Source: Nocardioides alkalitolerans
Lineage (GTDB): Bacteria; Actinomycetota; Actinomycetes; Propionibacteriales; Nocardioidaceae
Assembly (NCBI GenBank): GCA_038184435.1
Contig: CP116227.1
Location: 2,447,501 to 2,511,500, forward strand
Length of the DNA: 64,000 nucleotides
Reading direction: 5' to 3'
Each line of letters begins with the position of its first letter. Within the stretch, counting starts at the first letter, position 1. The notes beneath the pieces were generated by a model. It was not told the origin of the DNA and searched no databases. It saw only the letters and a program-made list of their open reading frames with translations. This document shows, piece after piece, positions 51,209-59,148 of the stretch. Position numbers and translations under genes: made by a program.

Positions 51209-51255
51209 GGCTCGGCTCGGCGCGGCTCGGCTCGGCTCGGCTCGGCTCGGCTCGG
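51209..51255. repeat. Tandem 5-bp repeat (GGCTC)n
   Basis: Nine GGCTC units with one variant (GGCGC), beginning 7 bp after the MHS transporter stop and running into repeat core C. Length-variable by slippage in principle. The 5-mer takes the place of the left 31-bp array seen in elements A and B. Confidence 0.85.
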
Positions 51256-51394
51256 GGGAAGGAAAACGCGGACCCGGGCCGGAGCCGCCGGGCGTGGTGG
51301 AAAGAAAACGCGGACCCGAGGGCGCGACACGCCGATCCGGCAGCCCCTCCGGTCCGCGTTTTCCTTCCCCCGCGCCGTACCCCGCGCACTTTCC
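51254..51394. repeat. Repeat element C (core without 31-bp arrays)
   Basis: Left arm GGGGGAAGGAAAACGCGGAC (51254-51273), second full arm GGAAAGAAAACGCGGAC (51299-51315), box CGACACGCCGA (51325-51335), right arm GGTCCGCGTTTTCCTTCCCC (51351-51370) and the GCGCACTTTCC box (51384-51394) also found in element B. The 301-bp gap 51202-51502 between the MHS transporter and the glycosyltransferase holds this, the GGCTC run, and no gene. Confidence 0.8.
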
Positions 51395-51502
51395 CCGCCC
51401 CGGCCGGGCCGGGCACCGCGCACCGGTACGCCGCACGCGGCTCACAGCGTCCCCACAGACCGCCCCCACGCGGCACCCAGCACCGGCCCCGAGGGTCGGG
51501 GC

Positions 51503-53488
51503 ATGGACTCGACCGTCACCTCCCCCGGCCCCGCCGCACGGTCGGCCGACCCCGCGGACGCCCGTCTCGACCCGGACCCGCGCCCGGCCGCGATCCCGAT
51601 CACGGACCGGCTGCGCCGGGTGCGTCTCGACCGGCGCAGCGCCGAGCGTCTCGGCCTCGTGGTCCTGCTGGTGGGTACGGCGCTGCTCTACCTCTGGGAC
51701 CTCGGCGCGTCCGGCTGGGCCAACTCGTTCTACGCCGCGGCGGCCCAGGCCGGCTCGGAGTCGTGGTCCGCGTTCTTCTTCGGCGCCTCGGACGCCGGCG
51801 GCGCGATCACCGTCGACAAGACGCCGCTGTCGCTGTGGCCGATGGCCCTGTCGATCCGGGTATTCGGGCTGTCGTCGTGGAGCCTGCTCGTGCCGCAGGC
51901 CCTCATGGGCGTCGGCGCCGTGGCGCTGCTGCACGCCACGGTCCGGCGGGCCACCGGCTCCGCGACGGCCGGCCTCCTCGCGGGCGCGGCCCTGGCGCTG
52001 ACGCCGGTCGCCACGCTGATGTTCCGCTTCGACAACCCGGACGCCGCCCTCGTGCTGCTCCTGCTGGCCGCCGCCTGGGCCACGCTGCGCGCCCTCGAGA
52101 GCGTCCACCCCGTGCGCTGGCTCGCGCTCGCCGGGGCACTCGTCGGGCTCGCCTTCCTCGCCAAGATGCTGCAGGCCTTCCTGGTGCTGCCGGCGCTGGC
52201 CGCGACGTACGCGGTCTTCGCCACCGCCCCCTGGTGGAAGCGGGTCGGGCACCTGCTGGTGGCCTTCGGCGCGATGGTGGTCGCGGGCGGCTGGTGGATC
52301 GCGATCGTGGAGCTCGTCCCGGAGGGCTCGCGGCCCTACGTGGGCGGCTCGCAGGACAACTCGATCCTGGAGCTGGCCCTGGGCTACAACGGGCTCGGCC
52401 GCCTGAACGGCGACGAGGAGGGCTCCGTCGGCGGCGGAGGTGGCTGGGGCACGGCGGGACCCCTGCGCCTGTTCACCGAGGCCCTGGGCGACCAGATCTC
52501 CTGGCTGCTGCCGGCCGCGCTCGTGCTCGGCGTCGCCGGTCTCTGGTTCGCCCGCGGCCTGGAGCGCGCGCGGGCGGTGCGCGCCGCCCTCGTGCTCATG
52601 CTCGGCTGGCTGCTCGTCACCGGGACGACGTTCAGCCTCATGCAGGGCATCTTCCACGAGTACTACACCGTCGCCCTGGCGCCCGCCGTCGCGCTCCTCG
52701 CGGCCGTCGGTGGCTGGGTGCTGTGGCGGGTCCGCGCCTCGCTGGTCGCGTCGGGCGTGCTCGGCGGCACGCTCGCCCTCACCGCGACCTGGGCGTTCGT
52801 GCTCCTCGAGCGCAGCGGCTGGATGCCGTGGCTCCGCTGGACGGTCGCGGTCGTCGGCCTCGCCGCCGCGCTCCTCGTCGTCGGCGCCCGGCACCTCCCC
52901 CGCCGGGCGGCCACCGCGGTGGCGTCCGTCGCCGTCGTCGCGGCCCTGGCCGGGCCCGCGGCGTACTCCGCCGCCACCGCCGCGACGCCCCACACCGGCT
53001 CGATCGTCACGGCCGGGCCCGCGACGGCCGGCGGCACGGGGCCGGGTGCCGGACGCGGCAGGGCGACCCCAGCGGGAGGGGGAGGCGGCGGTGCGGTCGG
53101 CGGACTGCTCGAGGGCAGCGACCCGACGGAGGCCGTCACCACGCTGCTCCAGCAGGACGCGGACGCCTTCACCTGGGCCGCCGCCACGGTGGGCTCGAAC
53201 TCGGCGTCGGGCTACCAGCTCGCGAGCGAGGAGCCGGTGATGGCCATCGGCGGGTTCAACGGCACCGACCCGAGCCCGACCCTGGAGGAGTTCCAGACCT
53301 ACGTCGCGAACGGCGAGGTGCACTGGTTCGTCGCCGGCGGCGGCCAGCTCGGCGGAGGTCCCGGTGGTGCCGGCGACGACGAGACGCGCAGCACCGCCAG
53401 CGCGATCACCGCGTGGGTGGAGGAGAACTTCACCGCGACGACCATCGACGGCGTGACCCTCTACGACCTCGCGGGCGGGGTCCGGTGA
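51503..53488 (+). CDS. Glycosyltransferase family 39/ArnT-like membrane protein
   Basis: 661 residues, about eleven to twelve membrane helices plus a large C-terminal extracytoplasmic domain. The first loop has acidic residues (WANSFYAAAAQAG...VDKTPLSLWPMALSIR) typical of dolichol-phosphate-mannose/undecaprenyl-phosphate-sugar-dependent transferases. Gly-rich stretches (GGGGG) lie in loops. The next gene, overlapping by 4 bp, encodes a polyprenyl-phosphate sugar synthase-like GT2, so the pair probably makes and uses a lipid-linked sugar. GAGGG precedes the ATG. Acceptor (protein or polysaccharide) unknown. Confidence 0.85.
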   Translation: MDSTVTSPGPAARSADPADARLDPDPRPAAIPITDRLRRVRLDRRSAERLGLVVLLVGTALLYLWDLGASGWANSFYAAAAQAGSESWSAFFFGASDAGGAITVDKTPLSLWPMALSIRVFGLSSWSLLVPQALMGVGAVALLHATVRRATGSATAGLLAGAALALTPVATLMFRFDNPDAALVLLLLAAAWATLRALESVHPVRWLALAGALVGLAFLAKMLQAFLVLPALAATYAVFATAPWWKRVGHLLVAFGAMVVAGGWWIAIVELVPEGSRPYVGGSQDNSILELALGYNGLGRLNGDEEGSVGGGGGWGTAGPLRLFTEALGDQISWLLPAALVLGVAGLWFARGLERARAVRAALVLMLGWLLVTGTTFSLMQGIFHEYYTVALAPAVALLAAVGGWVLWRVRASLVASGVLGGTLALTATWAFVLLERSGWMPWLRWTVAVVGLAAALLVVGARHLPRRAATAVASVAVVAALAGPAAYSAATAATPHTGSIVTAGPATAGGTGPGAGRGRATPAGGGGGGAVGGLLEGSDPTEAVTTLLQQDADAFTWAAATVGSNSASGYQLASEEPVMAIGGFNGTDPSPTLEEFQTYVANGEVHWFVAGGGQLGGGPGGAGDDETRSTASAITAWVEENFTATTIDGVTLYDLAGGVR

Positions 53489-54261
53489 GCCCGCTGCTGG
53501 AGGTGGTCGTCCCCGTGCACGACGAGGAGCGTGCGCTCCCCCGGGCCGTCGCACGGCTCACCGAGCACCTCGCGACGCTGCCGTGGAGCTGGCGGGTGAC
53601 CATCGTCGACAACGCGTCGACCGACACCACGCCCCAGGTCGCGGCGCGGCTCGCCGCGACGTACCCCGGGGTGCGGCACCGCCGCCTCGAGGCCAAGGGG
53701 CGCGGCCTGGCGCTGAAGGCGGCGTGGGGCGCGTCCGACGCCACGGTGCTCGCCTACATGGACGTCGACCTCTCGACCGACCTGCGGGCCCTGCTCCCCC
53801 TCGTCGCGCCGCTCGTCTCGGGCCACTCCGACCTGGCGGTGGGCTCGCGGCTGAGCCCGACGTCGCGGGTACGCCGCGGGCCGAAGCGCGAGGTCGTCTC
53901 GCGCGGCTACAACCTGCTGCTCCGCCACGCGCTGCACGTGCGGTTCCGCGACGCGCAGTGCGGGTTCAAGGGGGTGCGGGCCGACGCCGCGGCGGCGCTG
54001 CTGCCGCTGGTCGAGGACGGTTCGTGGTTCTTCGACACCGAGCTGCTCGTGCTGGCCGAGCGAGCCGGGCTGCGGATCCACGAGGTGCCCGTCGACTGGG
54101 TGGACGACCCCGACAGCCGTGTCGACATCGTGCGCACGGCCGTCGAGGACCTCCACGGCATCCGACGCCTGCGGCGCGGGCTGGCGCACCGCACGATCCC
54201 GGTCGGGGAGGTGGCCGAAACCGTACGGCGCGTGCGCGGTGGGGCGCCCCTTCCGGTGTGA
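53485..54261 (+). CDS. Family 2 glycosyltransferase, polyprenyl-phosphate sugar synthase-like
   Basis: 258 residues. GT-A fold of the DPM1/GtrB type: EVVVPVHDEERALPRAV, DNASTDTT, and the metal-binding AYMDVDLSTD (DxD). QCGFKGVRADAAAAL and WFFDTELLVLAERAGLRIHEVPVDW are also typical. No C-terminal membrane helices, unlike GtrB. GTG start inside the stop of the upstream transferase. Likely supplies the sugar donor for it. Confidence 0.88.
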   Translation: MSPLLEVVVPVHDEERALPRAVARLTEHLATLPWSWRVTIVDNASTDTTPQVAARLAATYPGVRHRRLEAKGRGLALKAAWGASDATVLAYMDVDLSTDLRALLPLVAPLVSGHSDLAVGSRLSPTSRVRRGPKREVVSRGYNLLLRHALHVRFRDAQCGFKGVRADAAAALLPLVEDGSWFFDTELLVLAERAGLRIHEVPVDWVDDPDSRVDIVRTAVEDLHGIRRLRRGLAHRTIPVGEVAETVRRVRGGAPLPV

Positions 54262-54320
54262 CGCCTCCTGGTCGTAGCGCCTCGGCGGTGCGGCGCCCGG
54301 GCGGGGCCCCCGCCCCCACC

Positions 54321-55028
54321 TCACATCGCGCTGCGGAAAATCGGCGTCGCGAGCTTGTCGAACGGCTCGCCGATCGGCCGGAACACCTCGGCGGGGCGGC
54401 CACGGCCCCCGGCCGGCTTGGCAGAGGTGCCCGTCGACTCGAGGAAGTCGCGGGCGGAGCGCAGCTTGCGCTGGAAATTGCCGGGGTCGATGTCGAGGCC
54501 CCACACGGCCTCGTACACCCCGCGCAGCTGGGCGAGCGTGAACTCGGCCGGGAGGAAGGACCGGGCGAGGCGGGTGTACTCGAGCTTTGAGGCCACCCGT
54601 TCGCGAGCCGTCGCGAGGATCTCGTCGTGGTCGAAGGCGAGGGTGCCCGCGACCTCGTCGACGGGGCGCCAGACGGCCTCGTCGGCGTCGGTCCCGGCGG
54701 TCGTGGCCTCCGCGTGGGGGGTGACGGCGAGGTAGGCCACGCTGACGACGCGGTGCGGCCGGCGATCGCGGTCGGGGGCGCCGAAGGTCTTGAGCTGCTC
54801 GAGGGCGAGCCCGTCCCCGACGATCCCGGTCTCCTCGACGAGCTCGCGCCGCGCGGCGTCGAGGAGCTCCTCCCCGTCGCCGACGAAGCCGCCGGGCAGG
54901 GCCCAGCGCCCGGCGTACGGGTCCTCGCCGCGCCGCACCACCAGCACCGCGAGGACACCGTCGAGCACCGCGAAGACGACGACGTCGACGGTCAGGTAGA
55001 AGACGGGGAACTCGCTGCGGTACTCCAC
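54321..55028 (-). CDS. NrtR-like Nudix transcriptional regulator
   Basis: 235 residues. N-terminal Nudix domain with a canonical box GFVGDGEELLDAARRELVEE (then TGI), so hydrolytic residues are intact. A C-terminal winged-helix domain (about 150-225, RSFLPAEFTLAQLRGVYEAV) is typical of NrtR, which senses ADP-ribose-type ligands and represses NAD-related genes. Starts at GTG 55028 with no Shine-Dalgarno; a promoter with an operator-like palindrome sits directly upstream. No NAD-synthesis gene adjoins, so it may act on itself and distant targets. A plain Nudix hydrolase is the alternative. Confidence 0.82.
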   Translation of the reverse strand: MEYRSEFPVFYLTVDVVVFAVLDGVLAVLVVRRGEDPYAGRWALPGGFVGDGEELLDAARRELVEETGIVGDGLALEQLKTFGAPDRDRRPHRVVSVAYLAVTPHAEATTAGTDADEAVWRPVDEVAGTLAFDHDEILATARERVASKLEYTRLARSFLPAEFTLAQLRGVYEAVWGLDIDPGNFQRKLRSARDFLESTGTSAKPAGGRGRPAEVFRPIGEPFDKLATPIFRSAM

Positions 55029-55034
55029 CCCGCG

Positions 55035-55064
55035 ACGCTAGTTGTCATCCCGACAACAAGTCAA
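55035..55064 (-). promoter_or_regulatory. Promoter of the NrtR-like gene with operator in the spacer
   Basis: Minus strand: -35 TTGACT (55059-55064), 18-bp spacer, -10 TAGCGT (55035-55040), GTG 6 nt further on, so leaderless. The spacer is almost filled by the palindrome GTTGTC-N5-GACAAC (55041-55057), well placed for autorepression. Confidence 0.65.
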
Positions 55065-55993
55065 CTGCGGTCGGCGGGCGGCGCGACGCCGAGATCGCGC
55101 GCGACGTGACCGAGGATCTCGACCACCGCCCGCCGCCCCTCGGGGACCGGCAGGATCGGGAAGACGTGGATCGCGCCCTCGACCTCGTGGTAACCGACCT
55201 CACCCGTGCCGGCGAGGCGCTGGGCGAGCAGGCGGCAGTCGGGCTGCGTCACGTCGCGCGTGCCGACCCACAGCTCGACGCGGGGCAGGCCCTCGGTCGA
55301 GCGGAACAGGGGGCTCACCGAGGGGTCGTCCAGCGGCGTACCGGCCGCCCAGACCCGCGCCACCTCCCGCAGCGCAGCGCGCGCCAGCCACGGGTCGACG
55401 AGCTCCACGGCGTCGACGGCGGGGTTCGCCATCGAGAGGTCGAGCCAGGGGGCGATGAGGGTCAGCCCCCGGAGCGTCGAGGGGCGCGCACCGGCCGACG
55501 CTGTCGCCCGCTCCACCTCGTCCTGGGCGGCGACGAGCGCGAGGCCGCCGCCGGCGGAGTCCCCCATCAGGTACGCCGCGCGCCCGTCCGCGACGAGCCG
55601 CTGGAGCACCGTCGCGACGAACGCCCTCGCCTCGGCCGCGTCGTGGTCGGGGGCGAGGCCGTAGATCGGGACCTGGACCTCGACGTCGAGCTCCTCGGCG
55701 ATCCGCGCGACGAGCTGCCAGTGCTGCTTGACGATCTCGTTCACGTAGGCGCCGCCGTGGAGGTAGACGACGACGGGCCGCTGCCCGACGGGGGTGCCGC
55801 GCCGCACCACGGAGTAGACGTCGAACCCGTCGACCACCTCGGTGGCGACGTCCACCCGCCGCGTGACGGCGGCCGGCGGCACCGGAGACCCCTTGGATCG
55901 CGCGAGCAGGGCCGCGCCCCCCTCCGGGTCGGCGAAGGAACGCTTGCGCGTCAGGCGCATGAAGGCGCCGATCGCGGTCATCTGCCAGGACAC
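55061..55993 (-). CDS. Alpha/beta hydrolase, hormone-sensitive-lipase type
   Basis: 310 residues. HGGAY oxyanion motif, nucleophile in GDSAGGG, acid in the WVGTRDVTQPDC segment and His in GAIHVFPIL. Family IV (HSL) esterase pattern, acting on short-chain esters or similar. GTG at 55993 or ATG at 55981 could start it; neither has a clear ribosome site. Its last codons overlap the -35 of the NrtR-like gene. Confidence 0.85.
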   Translation of the reverse strand: MSWQMTAIGAFMRLTRKRSFADPEGGAALLARSKGSPVPPAAVTRRVDVATEVVDGFDVYSVVRRGTPVGQRPVVVYLHGGAYVNEIVKQHWQLVARIAEELDVEVQVPIYGLAPDHDAAEARAFVATVLQRLVADGRAAYLMGDSAGGGLALVAAQDEVERATASAGARPSTLRGLTLIAPWLDLSMANPAVDAVELVDPWLARAALREVARVWAAGTPLDDPSVSPLFRSTEGLPRVELWVGTRDVTQPDCRLLAQRLAGTGEVGYHEVEGAIHVFPILPVPEGRRAVVEILGHVARDLGVAPPADRS

Positions 55994-56048
55994 CGCGTCA
56001 GGCTCTCATCCGGGGCGGGGACGGGGAAGCGGGGTGCCCCGGTAGCGC

Positions 56049-56681
56049 TCAGCCCTCGGGCCGCACCGGCGGCGCGCTGACGGCGACCTGCGCCAGGATC
56101 GCGGACAGCGAGAGCAGCAGGTCGTCGCGGGCGACGCCCGCCGGGTCCTCCACCCACCGGATGACGACGTCCTCGACGAGGACCGCCCAGCCCCGCACGA
56201 AGAGGCGCACGGCCGCCGTGTCGACGACGCCGAACTCCGCGAGACCCTGCTCGCCGGCGGTGGCGAAGATGCGGTCGGTGAGGGCCGCACGGGCCTCCTC
56301 GTAGATCTCCCGCATGACGGGGTTGCTGCCGTTGGCGGCCCGCACGAGGGAGACGTAGCCCCGATGGTTGGCCTCGACGAACGCGAGGTAGCGGTCGAGG
56401 GAGACGAGCAGGCGCGTGCCCATGTCCCCCTCCTCGACCGGCGCCGTGACGGCGATGAGGTCGGCGGCGGCCCGCCGCACGACGGCCTCGTGGAACTCCT
56501 GCTTGTTGCCGAAGTAGTGGTAGAGCAGCCCGCGCGAGATGCCCGCACGCTCGGCCAGGAGGTCGATGGAGAGCTCGTCGAGGTCGCGGGTCGAGAGCAG
56601 CTCGACGCCGAGGTCGAGCAGCTGCTCCTTGCGCGTGGCGGGGTCGAGGCGGACGCGGGGCGAACCGGACGCGGCGGACAT
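56049..56681 (-). CDS. TetR/AcrR family regulator
   Basis: 210 residues. TetR HTH (LSIDLLAERAGISRGLLYHYFGNK, shown in part, about residues 35-58) and a ligand-binding domain of the TetR_C type. ATG 56681 is preferred: TAGAGT lies 7 nt upstream, which fits a leaderless transcript; a GTG three codons earlier would overlap the -10. Divergent from the flavin monooxygenase/SDR pair, its probable target. Confidence 0.87.
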   Translation of the reverse strand: MSAASGSPRVRLDPATRKEQLLDLGVELLSTRDLDELSIDLLAERAGISRGLLYHYFGNKQEFHEAVVRRAAADLIAVTAPVEEGDMGTRLLVSLDRYLAFVEANHRGYVSLVRAANGSNPVMREIYEEARAALTDRIFATAGEQGLAEFGVVDTAAVRLFVRGWAVLVEDVVIRWVEDPAGVARDDLLLSLSAILAQVAVSAPPVRPEG

Positions 56682-56688
56682 GGACGGC

Positions 56689-56694
56689 ACTCTA
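56689..56694 (-). promoter_or_regulatory. Putative -10 (TAGAGT) of the tetR gene
   Basis: Minus strand TAGAGT, 7 nt before the ATG at 56681; adjacent to a GAAC-N3-GTTC palindrome. Confidence 0.45.
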
Positions 56695-56696
56695 CT

Positions 56697-56732
56697 GAAC
56701 TGCGTTCCAATTGGCTATTGACCTTCGTTCAA
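56697..56732. promoter_or_regulatory. Operator region of the tetR / monooxygenase pair
   Basis: Two palindromes: GAACTGCGTTC (56697-56707) and TTGACCTTCGTTCAA (56718-56732). The second contains the -35 TTGACC of the monooxygenase gene, the first lies next to the tetR -10, so a TetR dimer bound here would shut both promoters. Confidence 0.55.
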
Positions 56733-56746
56733 CAGCGTGCCACCCT
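56718..56746 (+). promoter_or_regulatory. Promoter of the flavin monooxygenase gene
   Basis: -35 TTGACC (56718-56723), 17-bp spacer, -10-like CACCCT (56741-56746), then the ATG 6 nt later without a Shine-Dalgarno, so probably leaderless. Confidence 0.5.
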
Positions 56747-56752
56747 CGGTCC

Positions 56753-58327
56753 ATGAGCACTCAGGGCTTCCGGGGACCTCTCCCCGCGCACGTGGACGTC
56801 CTCGTCGTCGGCGCCGGCTTCGCCGGGCTCGCCACCGCGATCCGCCTCGACGAGGACGGGCGGGACTTCCTCGTCGTCGACAAGGGCGACTCCGTGGGCG
56901 GCACGTGGCGCGACAACACCTACCCCGGCGCGGCCTGCGACGTGCCGAGCCAGCTCTACAGCTTCTCGTTCGCCCCCGGCGACTGGTCGCGGTCGTTCTC
57001 CCCGCAGCCCGAGATCAAGGCGTACCTCGACCGCGTCGCCGCGTCCGCGGGCGTGCTCGACCGGTTCGTGTTCTCCACGTCCCTCGAGCACGCGGCCTGG
57101 GACGAGACCCACCAGCGCTGGGACGTCACCACGAGCGCCGGCTCCCTCACCGCCGACGTCCTCGTCTCGGGCGCCGGCGGCCTCTCCGAGCCCCGGCTCC
57201 CCGACATCGCGGGCATCGAGGACTTCGGCGGCGAGATCTTCCACTCGGCCCGCTGGGACCACCACGCGGACCTCGCCGGCAAGCGCATCGCCGTGATCGG
57301 CACCGGTGCCTCCGCCATCCAGATCGTGCCGCAGCTGCAGCAGGTCGCCGGCCGCCTCGACGTCTACCAGCGCACCGCGCCGTGGGTCATCCCGCGCCAC
57401 GACCGCACCTACCCCGCCGTCGAGCGCCTCGCGCTGGCCAAGGTGCCGGGCCTGCGACGGCTCTACCGCACGGCGATCTACTGGGGCCGCGAGACCTACG
57501 TGCCCGCGTTCACGATGCTCCCCGACATCGCGAAGCCCGCGGAGCTGATGGCCCGTGCCAACATCCGCACGGGCATCTCCGACCCCGAGCTGCGCCGCAA
57601 GGTCACCCCCGACTTCAAGATCGGCTGCAAGCGGATCCTGATCTCGAACACCTACTACCCGGCGCTCGACGCCGACAACGCCGAGCTGGTCACCGACCCC
57701 ATCGCGCGGATCACACCGACCGGCATCGTGACCGCGGACGGCACCGAGCGCGAGATCGACGTGCTCGTCGTCGCGACCGGGTTCCACACCACCGACCAGC
57801 CGATCGCCCACCAGATCGTGGGCCGGGAGGGCCGCAGCCTTGCGGACGTCTGGGCCGAGACCGGCATGCAGGCCTACCGCGGCACCACCATCCACGGCTT
57901 CCCCAACCTGTTCCAGGTCGTCGGGCCCAACACCGGGCTCGGGCACTCCTCCATGGTCTTCGTCATCGAGTCGCAGGTCGCCTACATCCGCGACGCCCTC
58001 CGCGTCATGGCCCAGAACTCGTACGCCGCGGTCGAGCCCCGCCGCGACGCGCAGGACGACTGGAACCGCCGGCTGCACCGTCGGATGCGCCGTACGGTCT
58101 GGAGCACCGGCGGCTGCGCGAGCTGGTACCTCGACGAGCACGGCCGCAACACCACGCTCTGGCCGCGCTCCACGGTCAGCCTCCGGCTCGGGCTGCGCTC
58201 GTTCGACACCCGCGCCTACACGGTGACCGGACCGGTGCCGGCCACCGCCCCGCCCGACGCCGCCCCCACCCGCGAGACTCCCCCCACCACTCCCACCACC
58301 CCCGATCGAGAGGTCGTGACCGCATGA
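56753..58327 (+). CDS. Flavin-containing (Baeyer-Villiger-type) monooxygenase
   Basis: 524 residues. FAD-binding GAGFAGLA (about 22-29), GGTWRDNTYPGAACD, the fingerprint FGGEIFHSARWDHH (F-x-G-x3-H-x3-W-D) characteristic of Baeyer-Villiger and related class B monooxygenases, NADPH site GTGASAIQI, and ATGFH. Catalyses oxygen insertion next to ketones or similar. Ends in a Pro/Thr-rich tail. ATG at 56753 is the leaderless start after the promoter. Coupled (ATGA) to an SDR that could supply the ketone from an alcohol. Confidence 0.88.
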   Translation: MSTQGFRGPLPAHVDVLVVGAGFAGLATAIRLDEDGRDFLVVDKGDSVGGTWRDNTYPGAACDVPSQLYSFSFAPGDWSRSFSPQPEIKAYLDRVAASAGVLDRFVFSTSLEHAAWDETHQRWDVTTSAGSLTADVLVSGAGGLSEPRLPDIAGIEDFGGEIFHSARWDHHADLAGKRIAVIGTGASAIQIVPQLQQVAGRLDVYQRTAPWVIPRHDRTYPAVERLALAKVPGLRRLYRTAIYWGRETYVPAFTMLPDIAKPAELMARANIRTGISDPELRRKVTPDFKIGCKRILISNTYYPALDADNAELVTDPIARITPTGIVTADGTEREIDVLVVATGFHTTDQPIAHQIVGREGRSLADVWAETGMQAYRGTTIHGFPNLFQVVGPNTGLGHSSMVFVIESQVAYIRDALRVMAQNSYAAVEPRRDAQDDWNRRLHRRMRRTVWSTGGCASWYLDEHGRNTTLWPRSTVSLRLGLRSFDTRAYTVTGPVPATAPPDAAPTRETPPTTPTTPDREVVTA

Positions 58328-59148
58328 AGTCCCTGGACGACAAGGTCGTCGTGATCACCGGTGCCGGTTCCGGCATCGGACGCGCGCTGGCCGTGAACGC
58401 CGCCGGTCGGGGGGCGCACGTCGCCGTCTCCGACGTCAACGAGGCCGGCCTGGCCGAGACCGTCGAGCTCGTCAAGGCCGCCGGCGCGCGCGCCGTGCGC
58501 TCGGACACCCTCGACGTCGCGAAGCGCGAGGAGATCGTGGGCTACGCCGAGGCCGTCGCCGACCAGTTCGGTCGCGTCAACGTCGTGGTCAACAACGCGG
58601 GCGTCTCCATGACGGGGAACTTCGCGAACATGACCTACGAGCAGATGGAGTGGATCGTCGACATCAACTTCTGGGGTGTCGTCAACGGCACCAAGGAGTT
58701 CCTGCCGCACCTCATCGCCTCCGGCGACGGCCACGTCGTCAACCTCTCGTCGCTCTTCGGGCTCATCTCGATGCCGGGCCAGACGCTCTACAACTCGACG
58801 AAGTACGCCGTGCGCGGCTTCACCGAGGCGCTGCGCGAGGAGATGCTCATCGGCAAGCACAAGGTCGGCGTGACCGCGGTGCACCCGGGCGGCATCAAGA
58901 CGGGCATCGTCCGCAACGGTCGCGTGACCGACGGCGACGACCTCGAGGCCCTCGCGAAGCTCTTCGACAAGAAGCTGGCCCGCACCTCTCCCGAGGACGC
59001 GGCCGCCGCGATCGTGAAGGCCGTGCTGCGCAACCAGCCGCGGCTGCTCATCGGTGCCGACGCCCACGCGCTGCACCAGATCGGCAAGCTCCTGGGCGCC
59101 CGCTACCAGGACGTGTTCGCGTTCGGCGCCAAGCGCGTGCTGCCCTGA
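58324..59148 (+). CDS. SDR family dehydrogenase partnered with the monooxygenase
   Basis: 274 residues. TGAGSGIG cofactor motif, NNAG, catalytic Y156-x-x-x-K160 in YNSTKYAVRG. The C-terminus (ALHQIGKLLGARYQDVF) resembles SDRs found next to flavin monooxygenases in actinobacteria. ATGA overlap with the monooxygenase gene indicates one transcript. Its 3' end overlaps the convergent O-antigen-ligase-like gene by 46 bp. Confidence 0.88.
   Translation: MKSLDDKVVVITGAGSGIGRALAVNAAGRGAHVAVSDVNEAGLAETVELVKAAGARAVRSDTLDVAKREEIVGYAEAVADQFGRVNVVVNNAGVSMTGNFANMTYEQMEWIVDINFWGVVNGTKEFLPHLIASGDGHVVNLSSLFGLISMPGQTLYNSTKYAVRGFTEALREEMLIGKHKVGVTAVHPGGIKTGIVRNGRVTDGDDLEALAKLFDKKLARTSPEDAAAAIVKAVLRNQPRLLIGADAHALHQIGKLLGARYQDVFAFGAKRVLP

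Noticed and set aside
59103..59148. Frameshift or misassembly at the overlap of the SDR and O-antigen-ligase-like genes
   Set aside because: Both frames end cleanly; a 46-bp convergent overlap is unusual but each protein retains its conserved parts.
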